Origin: JASEHD01 sp964471945 | GTDB lineage: Bacteria > Bacteroidota > Ignavibacteria > UBA10030 > SZUA-254 | Reading direction: 5' to 3' | DNA: 45,600 bases | Assembly (NCBI GenBank): GCA_964471945.1 | Contig: CAYYIJ010000009.1 | Span: 1-45,600, forward strand | Part shown: piece after piece, positions 25,858 to 33,998 of the stretch | How positions within the stretch are numbered: position 1 is the first letter of the stretch | How the letters are laid out: each line of letters begins with the position of its first letter | Translations under genes and position numbers: made by a program | Notes under the pieces: generated by a model | What the model saw: the letters and a program-made list of their open reading frames with translations, nothing else | What the model was told of the DNA's origin: nothing | The model's database searches: none

Positions 25858-26460
25858 CTACGTGGCTGACTGCTGCTGAGCCTTGTCAGATTTCTGGGTT
25901 TTCCCAATGGTTTGTTCAACAGACTTCAAAATACTATCAAAACCGCTTTCTTTCAATATGCTTCTGATCTCACCAACACTAGTTGCTTTCTGAATTGCTT
26001 GTTTTGTTTCTTCAAAGTAGTTCAATGCCATTTCCTTTACTTTCTTAAAGACTTGTTCATTTGTCAGGTCACTTTCGTTGTAGCCAGTTTTGCTTAAAAA
26101 GAGTGTCCATGCACGTGTATCTCCAAATGATTTTTTCAAATCTTCGCCATTTTGGGACTTCAGAGCCTGTACCTTAGAGTTGTCAAGCTTATCTATTGCT
26201 TTTGTTTTCACTTCCAGAACGTATCGATCAGCGGTATTTCGATCATTAACGGACGGTGAGATATCTCCTTTTTTAGTCGTCTCTTCAGGTGTGCTATTTT
26301 TCTTAGTTTTTACTTTCTTGTTTTCCATTGCAAATAGATTAATTGGCGGTGAAATGTCTCCTCGTTTAGTTGCTTCTTCCTTGATGGGAGGGGTCAAAAC
26401 TTCCGGAGTAATAAGTGGCTTTTGGACTGGCTTTTTTGCATATTTTTCACTATCGCCCAT
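25858..26460 (-). CDS. Hypothetical 200-aa protein with GDISP repeats
   Basis: No recognised domain. The first about 75 residues are low-complexity and rich in Pro, Lys and Glu, and contain a 14-residue repeat: EEATKRGDISPPIN (about 28-41) and EETTKKGDISPSVN (about 58-71). The rest (about 75-190) looks helical and amphipathic (EQVFKKVKEMALNYFEE, SVGEIRSILKESGFDSIL), ending in a Gln/Ser tail. There is no signal peptide or membrane segment. AGAAGG lies about 10 nt before the ATG, and the gene follows the propeller fusion protein by 17 nt, so the two are probably co-expressed. Confidence 0.6.
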   Translation of the reverse strand: MGDSEKYAKKPVQKPLITPEVLTPPIKEEATKRGDISPPINLFAMENKKVKTKKNSTPEETTKKGDISPSVNDRNTADRYVLEVKTKAIDKLDNSKVQALKSQNGEDLKKSFGDTRAWTLFLSKTGYNESDLTNEQVFKKVKEMALNYFEETKQAIQKATSVGEIRSILKESGFDSILKSVEQTIGKTQKSDKAQQQSAT

Positions 26461-26477
26461 CCAGATCTACCTTCTAC

Positions 26478-28136
26478 TTATTTACTGCCTAGAGCTGCCA
26501 ATACGTCTTTTGCTACATTTATATCTAGCGTTTTTAGATCTAGCTCTAGTCTCACGGCACCAGTAGCATTAGCCATTGTTTCGTCTCTTATGAATACTTC
26601 GTCTGAATTTCTGCCACCGCTAATAATCGGTTTCTTGAATGGCGGAATATTGCCAAAAAGACTCTGGTAGGTTGTGCTAAGTAATTCAGTCGGGGTAATG
26701 ACTAGCAGGGTTGTGGGGGTTGATGCAACAATTGAGCCATCCGACGAAGTGTAAATCGCGCCATCGTGAGTGAAAATCTTGCTGGCATCACCCGCACGAG
26801 TAAATGCTATATGAACGCGATCCTTTAGACTTGGTGTTACTTTCATTACTACGCTCTCAAAAAGAACATAGGCGCTAAAGTCATTTTGAGTATATATTAC
26901 TTGTTTTATGTCTTTGATTGAAGTGTTTGAAATACCCATCTTTTCTAGTTTTTTTCGAATGTCAATTTCATAACTTCGGTATTCACCATTGTCAAATCTT
27001 GCATTTACAATATACAAATTTCCGTTCTTAATGTCAACATCGAACGTCTTCTCCCCAACTATCTTTATCCCGTTTTCATAAGTGACCTTCATTTCTTGTT
27101 TTGCAGCAGGTGGTTTCGCCTCGCTCTTCGTTGCTGCTGCAACCGGCTTGTTTGCAGCAAAGGCCTTGTCCGCCTTTTCCTGGGCATTTGAGGGGGTGAA
27201 TACCTCACTCTGAGCAAGACAAATCTGTTTGGTCAAACCGTCGCTATACCATATCCTGTATTGTTCGCTGATTTTTAAAACAGACGACTGGAACAGAACC
27301 GCCTCCTTATCAGTTGACCGCTCTGGTGTGAGGATCGGATTTCCTTCATACTTCCCCCATACAATTCCGTCTCTCGAAACCCCATAACCAATCGAGCTTT
27401 GCTTTTCGTTACCAAAGTAGAATGCCTCGAAGTATGAGCCATCATGAAGTACATCGGTAATCCACTGCTCGTCTTCGTCCCAATCCCCCACTGCACCCGG
27501 CTCAAACAACGGATTATTGAGTGTGTCTTTTATCCAATGAACTCCATCAGAAGAGGTGGCAACACCGGCATACCATTTTTTATCGGACCGAAAACCGTTG
27601 TACCACATCAACCATCGCATGCCCTGCTTGAGCACTGGTCCAGCAGACAAACCGTAGTCATCCCACCACCCTTGCTCTCCTCGCTTCAGCACTGGATTGT
27701 TTACATCATCTTTTGTCCATACAATTCCATCAGGAGAGGTCGCATGACAAATTGTTCCGGCATTTGTAAATCCACGAGCAGTGTAATACATATGGTAAAC
27801 ATTACCATCATACACTACAGCTCCCGGCGAAATAACCATGTTATCAATGGTACCTAGTTGCCCAACAGTTAAAACTGGATTGTTGGGATCCTTCGTCCAA
27901 TTTATACCATCTGTAGATGTTGCATACCCAATTTGTCTGCACGTGTCGTTAGAGCCCGCATACCACATGCGGTATGTCTTACCGTCAAAAATTATTCTTG
28001 GATGAGAAACTTGTTTGCTCTCCCATGAGGCGGCTGGTCCTAATCTGAGAACCGGGTTACCTTCGTATTTAATAAATTGTGCCTGTACCGTGGAAGTGGC
28101 AACCAGAAAAAGATAAAAAAGAATTGTAGTTTTCAT
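26478..28136 (-). CDS. Secreted beta-propeller (GH43/GH32-like) protein with unknown C-terminal domain
   Basis: A 552-aa protein. Residues 1-19 are a typical signal peptide (FLVATSTVQAQF, cut after AQA or near). Residues about 20-310 contain five or so repeats of the type GNPVL...MWYAG...IGYATSTDGINW, the blade pattern of five-bladed GH43/GH32/GH130-like propellers. An Ala/Lys/Pro-rich linker (about 320-350) leads to a second domain (about 350-550) with many beta strands and no family I know. Whether it acts on sugars is unproved: I did not find a clear catalytic triad. It heads the leftward group 28136-25639. The linker is richer in G+C than either domain, which leaves open a gene fusion or assembly join. 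Confidence 0.65.
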   Translation of the reverse strand: MKTTILFYLFLVATSTVQAQFIKYEGNPVLRLGPAASWESKQVSHPRIIFDGKTYRMWYAGSNDTCRQIGYATSTDGINWTKDPNNPVLTVGQLGTIDNMVISPGAVVYDGNVYHMYYTARGFTNAGTICHATSPDGIVWTKDDVNNPVLKRGEQGWWDDYGLSAGPVLKQGMRWLMWYNGFRSDKKWYAGVATSSDGVHWIKDTLNNPLFEPGAVGDWDEDEQWITDVLHDGSYFEAFYFGNEKQSSIGYGVSRDGIVWGKYEGNPILTPERSTDKEAVLFQSSVLKISEQYRIWYSDGLTKQICLAQSEVFTPSNAQEKADKAFAANKPVAAATKSEAKPPAAKQEMKVTYENGIKIVGEKTFDVDIKNGNLYIVNARFDNGEYRSYEIDIRKKLEKMGISNTSIKDIKQVIYTQNDFSAYVLFESVVMKVTPSLKDRVHIAFTRAGDASKIFTHDGAIYTSSDGSIVASTPTTLLVITPTELLSTTYQSLFGNIPPFKKPIISGGRNSDEVFIRDETMANATGAVRLELDLKTLDINVAKDVLAALGSK

Positions 28137-28200
28137 ATTATTTCCTGTGCAATATTTAAATTAAACTAATCATACAATATTTTCAATTTATCTAATTAAT

Positions 28201-28243
28201 TGTAGCTCGAACTTTAGTTCGAGATAAGCGAAATGAATTTCGC
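28201..28243. repeat. REP-like element, right copy of 43-bp direct repeat
   Basis: CTCGAAC-TTTA-GTTCGAG (28206-28223) and GCGAAAT-GA-ATTTCGC (28228-28243) are adjacent perfect palindromes. The 43 bp match 25165-25207 except for one base. The element ends 1 nt before the stop codon of the RAYT gene, the expected place for a REP flanking its transposase. Confidence 0.8.
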
Positions 28244-28244
28244 G

Positions 28245-28946
28245 TTACAGTTCATACTTACAATAACTCCACTGCCAAGCTTTCCAGTCAGTGACATAAC
28301 CTGCTTTTACAGGATTATTCAAAACATACCAGATAATATTTTCAAACTCTTTATCATTACGGATTACATGGTCGTAACTCTCGTGCTGCCAGAAAGCACC
28401 TGTGCGATTTAAGATTTTGTTGCATTCACGTGCCGTTGAACCTTTTATCTCCCGCAGTATTTTGGCCAATAAATAATTTTTATAGAAGGCGGTAGGTCGA
28501 ACTTCAGTTCGACTTTGTTGTCCAAAACGAACTAAAGTTCGTTCAACTTCATCACTTCGCTCTACGTATATAACCATGTGAACATGATTTGGCATGATGC
28601 AATATACTATTAATTCATAATCTTTCCCATCACGATACTTAATAGCATCGGCAACGACTTTTGATATCCTACCATCACTCAACCACTTAGGACTGTCTGT
28701 ATATTTGTCGAGAAATTCATCGAACTTTTCAAAATATCTTTTACTTTGATCCCCTAGTTCTTTCTTTTTTGTATCTGTATCAATTATTTTATTGAGTCGC
28801 TTTAATTTTGCTTCGTGCTCCTCCTTCAGCTTGATGATAATATCTTGTGGCAAAGAACCAGCGAGTCGGAAAGTAATAAAAAATGATGAGTGAGTTGGTT
28901 GGTAGTGAGGCAAGTTGCGGCGGTAATATATCTTTTCATCTTCCAT
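28245..28946 (-). CDS. REP-associated tyrosine transposase (RAYT, Y1/HUH family)
   Basis: A 233-aa single-strand endonuclease-type transposase. The N-terminal LPHYQPTHSSFFITFRLAG and the HUH motif in IMPNHVHMVI (HVH) are typical. The C-terminal part GAFWQHESYDHVIRND carries the likely catalytic Tyr, and WYVLNNPVKAGYV is the usual RAYT ending. I chose ATG 28946 (MEDEKIYYRRN); an upstream ATG at 28982 would lie within the oxidoreductase gene. REP-like palindromes flank both ends (28206-28243, 28954-28971), and two more lie inside the frame at 28496-28543. The gene probably made, or still makes, the palindromes nearby. Confidence 0.9.
   Translation of the reverse strand: MEDEKIYYRRNLPHYQPTHSSFFITFRLAGSLPQDIIIKLKEEHEAKLKRLNKIIDTDTKKKELGDQSKRYFEKFDEFLDKYTDSPKWLSDGRISKVVADAIKYRDGKDYELIVYCIMPNHVHMVIYVERSDEVERTLVRFGQQSRTEVRPTAFYKNYLLAKILREIKGSTARECNKILNRTGAFWQHESYDHVIRNDKEFENIIWYVLNNPVKAGYVTDWKAWQWSYCKYEL
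28496..28543. repeat. Paired REP-like palindromes inside the RAYT frame
   Basis: GTCGAACT-TC-AGTTCGAC (28496-28513) and AACGAACT-AA-AGTTCGTT (28526-28543) are both perfect. They resemble the flanking CTCGAAC-TTTA-GTTCGAG. They encode the stretch LVRFGQQSRTEVRP (about residues 135-150) between the HUH strand and the Tyr helix without breaking the frame. Confidence 0.7.
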
Positions 28947-28953
28947 GTAATGT

Positions 28954-28971
28954 AGCGAAATAAATTTCGCT
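28954..28971. repeat. REP-like palindrome at the 5' side of RAYT
   Basis: AGCGAAAT-AA-ATTTCGCT is a perfect 8-bp stem. It differs from the flanking element on the other side mainly in the loop (AA instead of GA). It lies directly beside the stop codon of the iron-sulfur oxidoreductase gene (TAG at 28972-28974) and 8 nt upstream of the chosen RAYT start. Confidence 0.7.
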
Positions 28972-31005
28972 CTACTTATCAATCACTTCCAGCACCAGCT
29001 CCGCAATATCTTTAACCTGTACTTTATCAGTAGCTTCCTTATCCTTAACACCATCAGTCAACATCGTCAGACAGAACGGGCAGGCAGTGCCAATAACATC
29101 GGGATTCAAAGCGAGAGCTTCTTCAGTACGCTCGTGGTTCACACGCTTGCCAATCGTTTCCTCCATGAACATCCTCGCACCACCTGCACCACAGCAGAAC
29201 CCTTTATCAGCCGAGCGTTTCATTTCAACTGCTTTTACTCCCGGAATTGCTTTAATCGTTTCTCTCGGTGAATCGTATATCTCATTGTATCGACCGAGAT
29301 AACAAGAATCATGATAAGTTATCTTCACTTTCTTTACTTTCGAGAGTTTTATTTTCCCGGAGTTAATCATGTATTTAATGAAATCCGTGTGATGAATAAC
29401 CTCGTATTTCGCTCCGAATTGAGGGTATTCATTCTTCAATGTATTAAAACAGTGTGGACACATAGTAATGATTTTTTTAAACTTGTATTTTCCAAGCGTA
29501 CCAACATTTTCCGTAATTAGCATTTGCGCAAGATACTCATTGCCTGCACGCCGTGCCGGATCACCATTACATTTTTCTTCAGTGCCGAGGATTGCAAAAT
29601 CAATCCCTGCAATCTGCATAAGTTTGGAAAATGCCTTAGTTACTTTCTTATATCGCTCATCATAAGAACCTGCACAGCCAACCCAGAACAATACATCAAC
29701 CTGCTGCTTATCTGCTATGAGGGGAATATTTAATCCCTCAGCCCAGTCTGCACGTGTAGCATGGCTAAATGCCCAAGGTGTGAAGTTACGCTCGAGATTT
29801 TGGAATACAACCTGCATCTCTTTCGGAAAGCGTGATTCATTCAGTACAAGGTATCGCCGCATATCAACAATCGGATCAATATGTTCAATCTGCACAGGAC
29901 ACTCCTGCACGCACGCCATACAAGTTGTGCATGACCAAAGCTCGTCTTCGGTAATATAGTTATCGATCAATTGTCTGTTTAATCGTTCATCATTCACGAC
30001 CACATTGTTTTTATTCTGCCATTGACTATTGACTAATGACAATCGACCATTAACAATTACAGGTGCTTTTTCCATCAACCGGTGTCTAATATCAACAATA
30101 ACCTTCTTCGGTGAAAGTGGTTTGCCGGTTATGTTTGCGGGGCAAGATGCCGTACATCGTCCACATTCTGTACAAGTATATCCATCCCACAATTGTTTCC
30201 AGGTTAAATCTTCAATATCTGATACCCCGAACTTTGTGGCAGTTTCATCGGCGAGGTTTAGCATTTTGAGATTTGCACGATTATCGAGTTTGGCAAGATA
30301 AACATTCGGTATTGATGAGAGAATGTGAAGATGTTTTGAGTATGGGAGGTAATTTAATAAGCCAAGAACAAACAGAATGTGCATCCACCAAAATATTTCA
30401 AACCATGATTGTTTATGATGGTCAGGTATGCCTAAAAATAAACCTGATAATTGCTGCGAGATAAACTTTCCTATATAGTTGGAGGAATCACATTTTGCAA
30501 TTTGTGCGGCATTTTGTCCAAACATAGATAGCATAATGAACAAAATCATTATCAAAATAAACGCAGCATCGAATTGAGCATGACCTTTTACATCTAATCG
30601 TTTAGGCCGGATAATGAAACGTCGATAAAGTGTAAAAAGGACCGAGCCAACAACAAGCAACCCAAACAAATCCTGGAGAACAGTTAGCGGAAAGTATATA
30701 AAACCTAAAAAAGAAAAATCGAAACCGGAATACAGCCCTTCTCCTATCGATTCAAGAATTGCAACGATGAGTATAACAAAACCCCAAAAGATGAGAAAAT
30801 GCATGACGCCTGCAAGCGGTTCACGAAAAAGTTTAGTTTGACCGAATGCAATCTTTATAACATTTTTTAATCTTTGGTATGGGTGATCGAGCCGGTTTTC
30901 CGGTTTACCGATTTTTAAAAACGAAATCAATTTACGAACATTGTTACCAAAAATAAATAAACTCCCAATAAGAATAAAAATAAAGAAAATAAATTTTAGT
31001 GTCAT
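28972..31005 (-). CDS. Membrane-bound HdrD-like iron-sulfur oxidoreductase
   Basis: A 677-aa protein. The N-terminal about 220 residues contain several membrane helices (about 3-20, 70-95, 110-130, 150-170, 205-220) like a NarI-type haem b subunit. Two [4Fe-4S] motifs follow, CTECGRCTASCP and CTTCMACVQECP. Two CCG cysteine-rich domains are at about 435-540 (FWVGCAGSYDERY, MCPHCFNTL) and 560-660 (HDSCYLGRYNE, GFCCGAGGARM, ACPFCLTML). In relatives this type passes electrons between a soluble donor such as EtfAB and the quinone pool. No etf genes are in the window, so the partner is unknown. The 3' end abuts a REP element. Confidence 0.88.
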   Translation of the reverse strand: MTLKFIFFIFILIGSLFIFGNNVRKLISFLKIGKPENRLDHPYQRLKNVIKIAFGQTKLFREPLAGVMHFLIFWGFVILIVAILESIGEGLYSGFDFSFLGFIYFPLTVLQDLFGLLVVGSVLFTLYRRFIIRPKRLDVKGHAQFDAAFILIMILFIMLSMFGQNAAQIAKCDSSNYIGKFISQQLSGLFLGIPDHHKQSWFEIFWWMHILFVLGLLNYLPYSKHLHILSSIPNVYLAKLDNRANLKMLNLADETATKFGVSDIEDLTWKQLWDGYTCTECGRCTASCPANITGKPLSPKKVIVDIRHRLMEKAPVIVNGRLSLVNSQWQNKNNVVVNDERLNRQLIDNYITEDELWSCTTCMACVQECPVQIEHIDPIVDMRRYLVLNESRFPKEMQVVFQNLERNFTPWAFSHATRADWAEGLNIPLIADKQQVDVLFWVGCAGSYDERYKKVTKAFSKLMQIAGIDFAILGTEEKCNGDPARRAGNEYLAQMLITENVGTLGKYKFKKIITMCPHCFNTLKNEYPQFGAKYEVIHHTDFIKYMINSGKIKLSKVKKVKITYHDSCYLGRYNEIYDSPRETIKAIPGVKAVEMKRSADKGFCCGAGGARMFMEETIGKRVNHERTEEALALNPDVIGTACPFCLTMLTDGVKDKEATDKVQVKDIAELVLEVIDK

Positions 31006-31030
31006 AATCTAACCTGGATTATGTTGATGA

Positions 31031-31936
31031 TTATTCATCAATGGTAACATTACCTTCCATCGCTGTAATTGCATTCCCGCCAATTCTCACCGATTGTGGT
31101 TTATTATCTTCTATGTGCAATTCAACATTAATCCTACCGGGCCTACCGATTGCATCGCCTTGTTCAGCTATGAAGGTGCATAAACCATCCTGAGGTTTAA
31201 GTATTCCACTTTCATATAGAATCATTGCTAGCGATCCATGGGTAGATCCGGTCACCGGGTCTTCGTTAATTCCCAAATTCGGTGCAAAGAAACGAGAATG
31301 AACAGTAGAAGATTTATCAAGTGTTTCCGTAGAAAAAATACAAAGTCCTTGCAACTTTCTTGTTTCAAGGAAATATGATAATGTTACAAAATTCGGTTTC
31401 AACATGAACAACGAATGAAGCCGCTTCACCTGAACGAAGAGATGGTTATCGGAAATTACAGATTTTTTTAACGCAAATCCACTTGGGGCAATGTTTAGAA
31501 TCCGAACTACTTCAATTTTATGCCAGCCAAGATACTCTAACTTGGGAATCCACAATCCAAACATTATAGAGATGTCGTTATCTTTTTTTTGTATTTCGAC
31601 TGGTAAAATTCCGGAAGCTGTTTCGACTTTAAAATAATAACCTCCGCTTTTCTCCATTTGTAATTGATTTTCTTCGGCAAGCACGTGAAACGATGCTATC
31701 GTAGCATGACCGCATAGTGGAACTTCTGTAGTAGGTGAAAACCATCGAATACGAATATCTGCCTCTGGTTTTGTAGGGGGTAAAATAAAAGCCGTTTCTG
31801 AAAGATTTAATTCGCGAGCGATATTTTGCATTTGAGTATCAACGAGCCCGATACTATCTAATACAACACCAGCCGGATTACCTGTATTGAGCGTACGTGT
31901 AAAAGCATCAACGATTCTGATCTTTATCTTTCTCAT
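31031..31936 (-). CDS. PhzF-family isomerase/epimerase
   Basis: About 301 aa. Family motifs are VDAFTRTLNTGNPAGVVL at the N-terminus, NLSETAFI with the catalytic Glu, PLCGHATIASFHVL, and EDPVTGSTHGSLA in the second half. PhzF proteins fold like diaminopimelate epimerase and catalyse proton shifts; most, as here, are outside phenazine operons and have unknown substrates. I prefer ATG 31936 (MRKIKIRIVDAFT) because the 12 extra residues from ATG 31972 are not family-like; neither start has a good Shine-Dalgarno. Confidence 0.9.
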   Translation of the reverse strand: MRKIKIRIVDAFTRTLNTGNPAGVVLDSIGLVDTQMQNIARELNLSETAFILPPTKPEADIRIRWFSPTTEVPLCGHATIASFHVLAEENQLQMEKSGGYYFKVETASGILPVEIQKKDNDISIMFGLWIPKLEYLGWHKIEVVRILNIAPSGFALKKSVISDNHLFVQVKRLHSLFMLKPNFVTLSYFLETRKLQGLCIFSTETLDKSSTVHSRFFAPNLGINEDPVTGSTHGSLAMILYESGILKPQDGLCTFIAEQGDAIGRPGRINVELHIEDNKPQSVRIGGNAITAMEGNVTIDE

Positions 31937-32040
31937 TTGTTGTATTATTATCTTTTTCGTTATAATTTTCATATAAGATAATAATATCGAATATAAAATT
32001 CAAGAATATTTTTCTACATAAAATAAATTACGATTTCTTA

Positions 32041-32646
32041 TTATCCAGAAAACAATTGAAAATAACGATAAAGAACAGGAATAAGTTGTTGAAAAGCTTT
32101 AGCTCTGTGACTTATTTTATTTTTTTGAGCGACGGGCATTTCAGCAAATGTCTGACTTTGGCCATCAGGAAGAAAAATTGGATCATAACCAAATCCACCC
32201 AATCCTCTGTCTTTTTCTAGTATTCTCCCTTTACAAATTCCAATCTTTGTTATCTCAAAATCGTTCGCAACAAAAGCTGCAATGCATCGGAACTGAGCGC
32301 TTCGTTTTTCTTCTGGAACAAACTTCAACTCACCAAGAAGTTTTTTATTGTTTGCTGCATAATTCACTTTTTCACCAGCATAACGTGCCGAGAAAACACC
32401 AGGCGCCAATTGAAGATGATAGACTTCTAATCCTGTATCATCAGCTATAGTTGGAATTGATGTTGCACAAAATATTTCCTTCGCTTTTTTTAAAGCGTTC
32501 TCCTCCAGCGTTTTACCATCTTCAACAATTTCTGGGAGATTAGGATAATCTATTAAACTTTTAATGAGGATTGGAAGTTCATTCAGGATTGCTTTAACTT
32601 CAATAAGTTTTCCTGGATTGCGAGATGCAAAAATAATTTTATTCAT
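32041..32646 (-). CDS. rdgB: XTP/dITP (non-canonical purine NTP) diphosphatase
   Basis: A 201-aa HAM1/RdgB enzyme that removes ITP, dITP and XTP from the nucleotide pool. Motifs: FASRNPGKLIEVKAIL at the N-terminus, TIADDTGLEVYHL with the metal-binding acidic pair, SARYAG, and GGFGYDPIFLPDG. Near the end SHRAKAF is the family's purine-contact loop. The start overlaps the radA stop by 4 nt, so it is the last gene of the DUF1844-nadK-radA-rdgB operon. Confidence 0.97.
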   Translation of the reverse strand: MNKIIFASRNPGKLIEVKAILNELPILIKSLIDYPNLPEIVEDGKTLEENALKKAKEIFCATSIPTIADDTGLEVYHLQLAPGVFSARYAGEKVNYAANNKKLLGELKFVPEEKRSAQFRCIAAFVANDFEITKIGICKGRILEKDRGLGGFGYDPIFLPDGQSQTFAEMPVAQKNKISHRAKAFQQLIPVLYRYFQLFSG

Positions 32647-33998
32647 TTAAGAAGAAGTTTAATCGCATCGTCTATCCGTTCAACCCCACAAAGTTCGAAT
32701 CCGTCAACCTTGGTAATCCCCTTCATATTATTCTTAGGAAGAATAACGCGATGAAAACCTATTTTAGCAGCCTCTTGAATCCGTTTTCCAATTTGATGAA
32801 CAGAACGTATCTCACCACCCAAACCAATCTCACCAATCAACACTGTTTGTGAATCAATCGGGATATCGCGCTGACTGGAAATTATCGAAGCAGCAATTCC
32901 AAGATCAACGGCTGGCTCATCCACTCGGATACCACCTGCTATGTTAACAAATATATCATACTGACCTAACATAATTCCAAATCGTTTCTCAAGCACTGCA
33001 ATCAATAAACTTAAACGACGATAATCAATTCCAGTAGTAGCTCGTTGCGGGACACCATAATTAGTCGGTGTAACGAGTGCCTGAACTTCGATTAATATCG
33101 GTCGCGTCCCTTCAATACTCGCAACCACCGAAGAACCCGATGTTCCCAATGATCGTTCTGCAAGAAATACATCGGATGGATTTTTCACTTCCGATAAGCC
33201 AGCGTCACTCATCTCGAATACACCGATCTCGTTTGTGGAACCATAACGATTTTTCATAGCTCGCAAGATTCGGTAAGCGTAATGCTGTTCGCCTTCAAAC
33301 TGCAGGACGGTGTCTACCATATGTTCAATTACCTTCGGACCAGCAATTACACCTTCTTTCGTAACGTGTCCAATAAGGAAAATTGGCAATGATTTTTCCT
33401 TCGCGTATCGAGTAAAAAATGCTGCTGATTCCCTTACTTGACCAACACTGCCGGGTGAACTTTCGAACTGGGGTCGATACATCGTTTGAATTGAATCTAC
33501 AATAATTACATCAGGTGTTGAACGTTCGAGAACTTCTAAAATAACATCAATATTTGTTTCGGCAAGAACTAAAAAAATATCATTCGTTCCGAAATCTAAT
33601 CGCGCTGCCCTAACCTTGATTTGCTTGGCCGATTCCTCACCTGTTATGTAGAGAACAATAGAATTTTTCAGGTGAGATGCTAATTGCATCATAATTGTTG
33701 ATTTTCCAACACCCGGATCACCTCCAAGTAGTATAACAGAACCAGGTACAATCCCACCCCCTAAAACCCTATCAAATTCCTCAATATTGGTCGATATCCG
33801 ATGATTTTCCTCGATTTCAATTTCTGATAATGGCGTGGCTCGAATTGTTGTTGGATGTGCCTTTTTCCTTAATGAAACTTTTTTTGCGAGTTCTTCGACA
33901 AAGGTATTCCATTCACTACAATTCGGGCATCTTCCAACCCAGCGGGGGGATTCATAGGCACACTTTTGACAAACATATTTAGATTGAACCTTGATCAT
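32643..33998 (-). CDS. radA: DNA repair protein RadA (Sms)
   Basis: A 451-aa RecA-like ATPase involved in processing recombination intermediates. It has the N-terminal C4 zinc finger (CQKCAYESPRWVGRCPNCSEW, split over the two CxxC pairs). Walker A is GGDPGVGKST and Walker B is DVIIVDSIQTM. The RadA-specific KNRYGST motif is at about 250, and a C-terminal Lon-like domain includes DLGIAASIISS. It overlaps the end of nadK by 20 nt and rdgB by 4 nt, which supports translational coupling. Confidence 0.97.
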   Translation of the reverse strand: MIKVQSKYVCQKCAYESPRWVGRCPNCSEWNTFVEELAKKVSLRKKAHPTTIRATPLSEIEIEENHRISTNIEEFDRVLGGGIVPGSVILLGGDPGVGKSTIMMQLASHLKNSIVLYITGEESAKQIKVRAARLDFGTNDIFLVLAETNIDVILEVLERSTPDVIIVDSIQTMYRPQFESSPGSVGQVRESAAFFTRYAKEKSLPIFLIGHVTKEGVIAGPKVIEHMVDTVLQFEGEQHYAYRILRAMKNRYGSTNEIGVFEMSDAGLSEVKNPSDVFLAERSLGTSGSSVVASIEGTRPILIEVQALVTPTNYGVPQRATTGIDYRRLSLLIAVLEKRFGIMLGQYDIFVNIAGGIRVDEPAVDLGIAASIISSQRDIPIDSQTVLIGEIGLGGEIRSVHQIGKRIQEAAKIGFHRVILPKNNMKGITKVDGFELCGVERIDDAIKLLLK

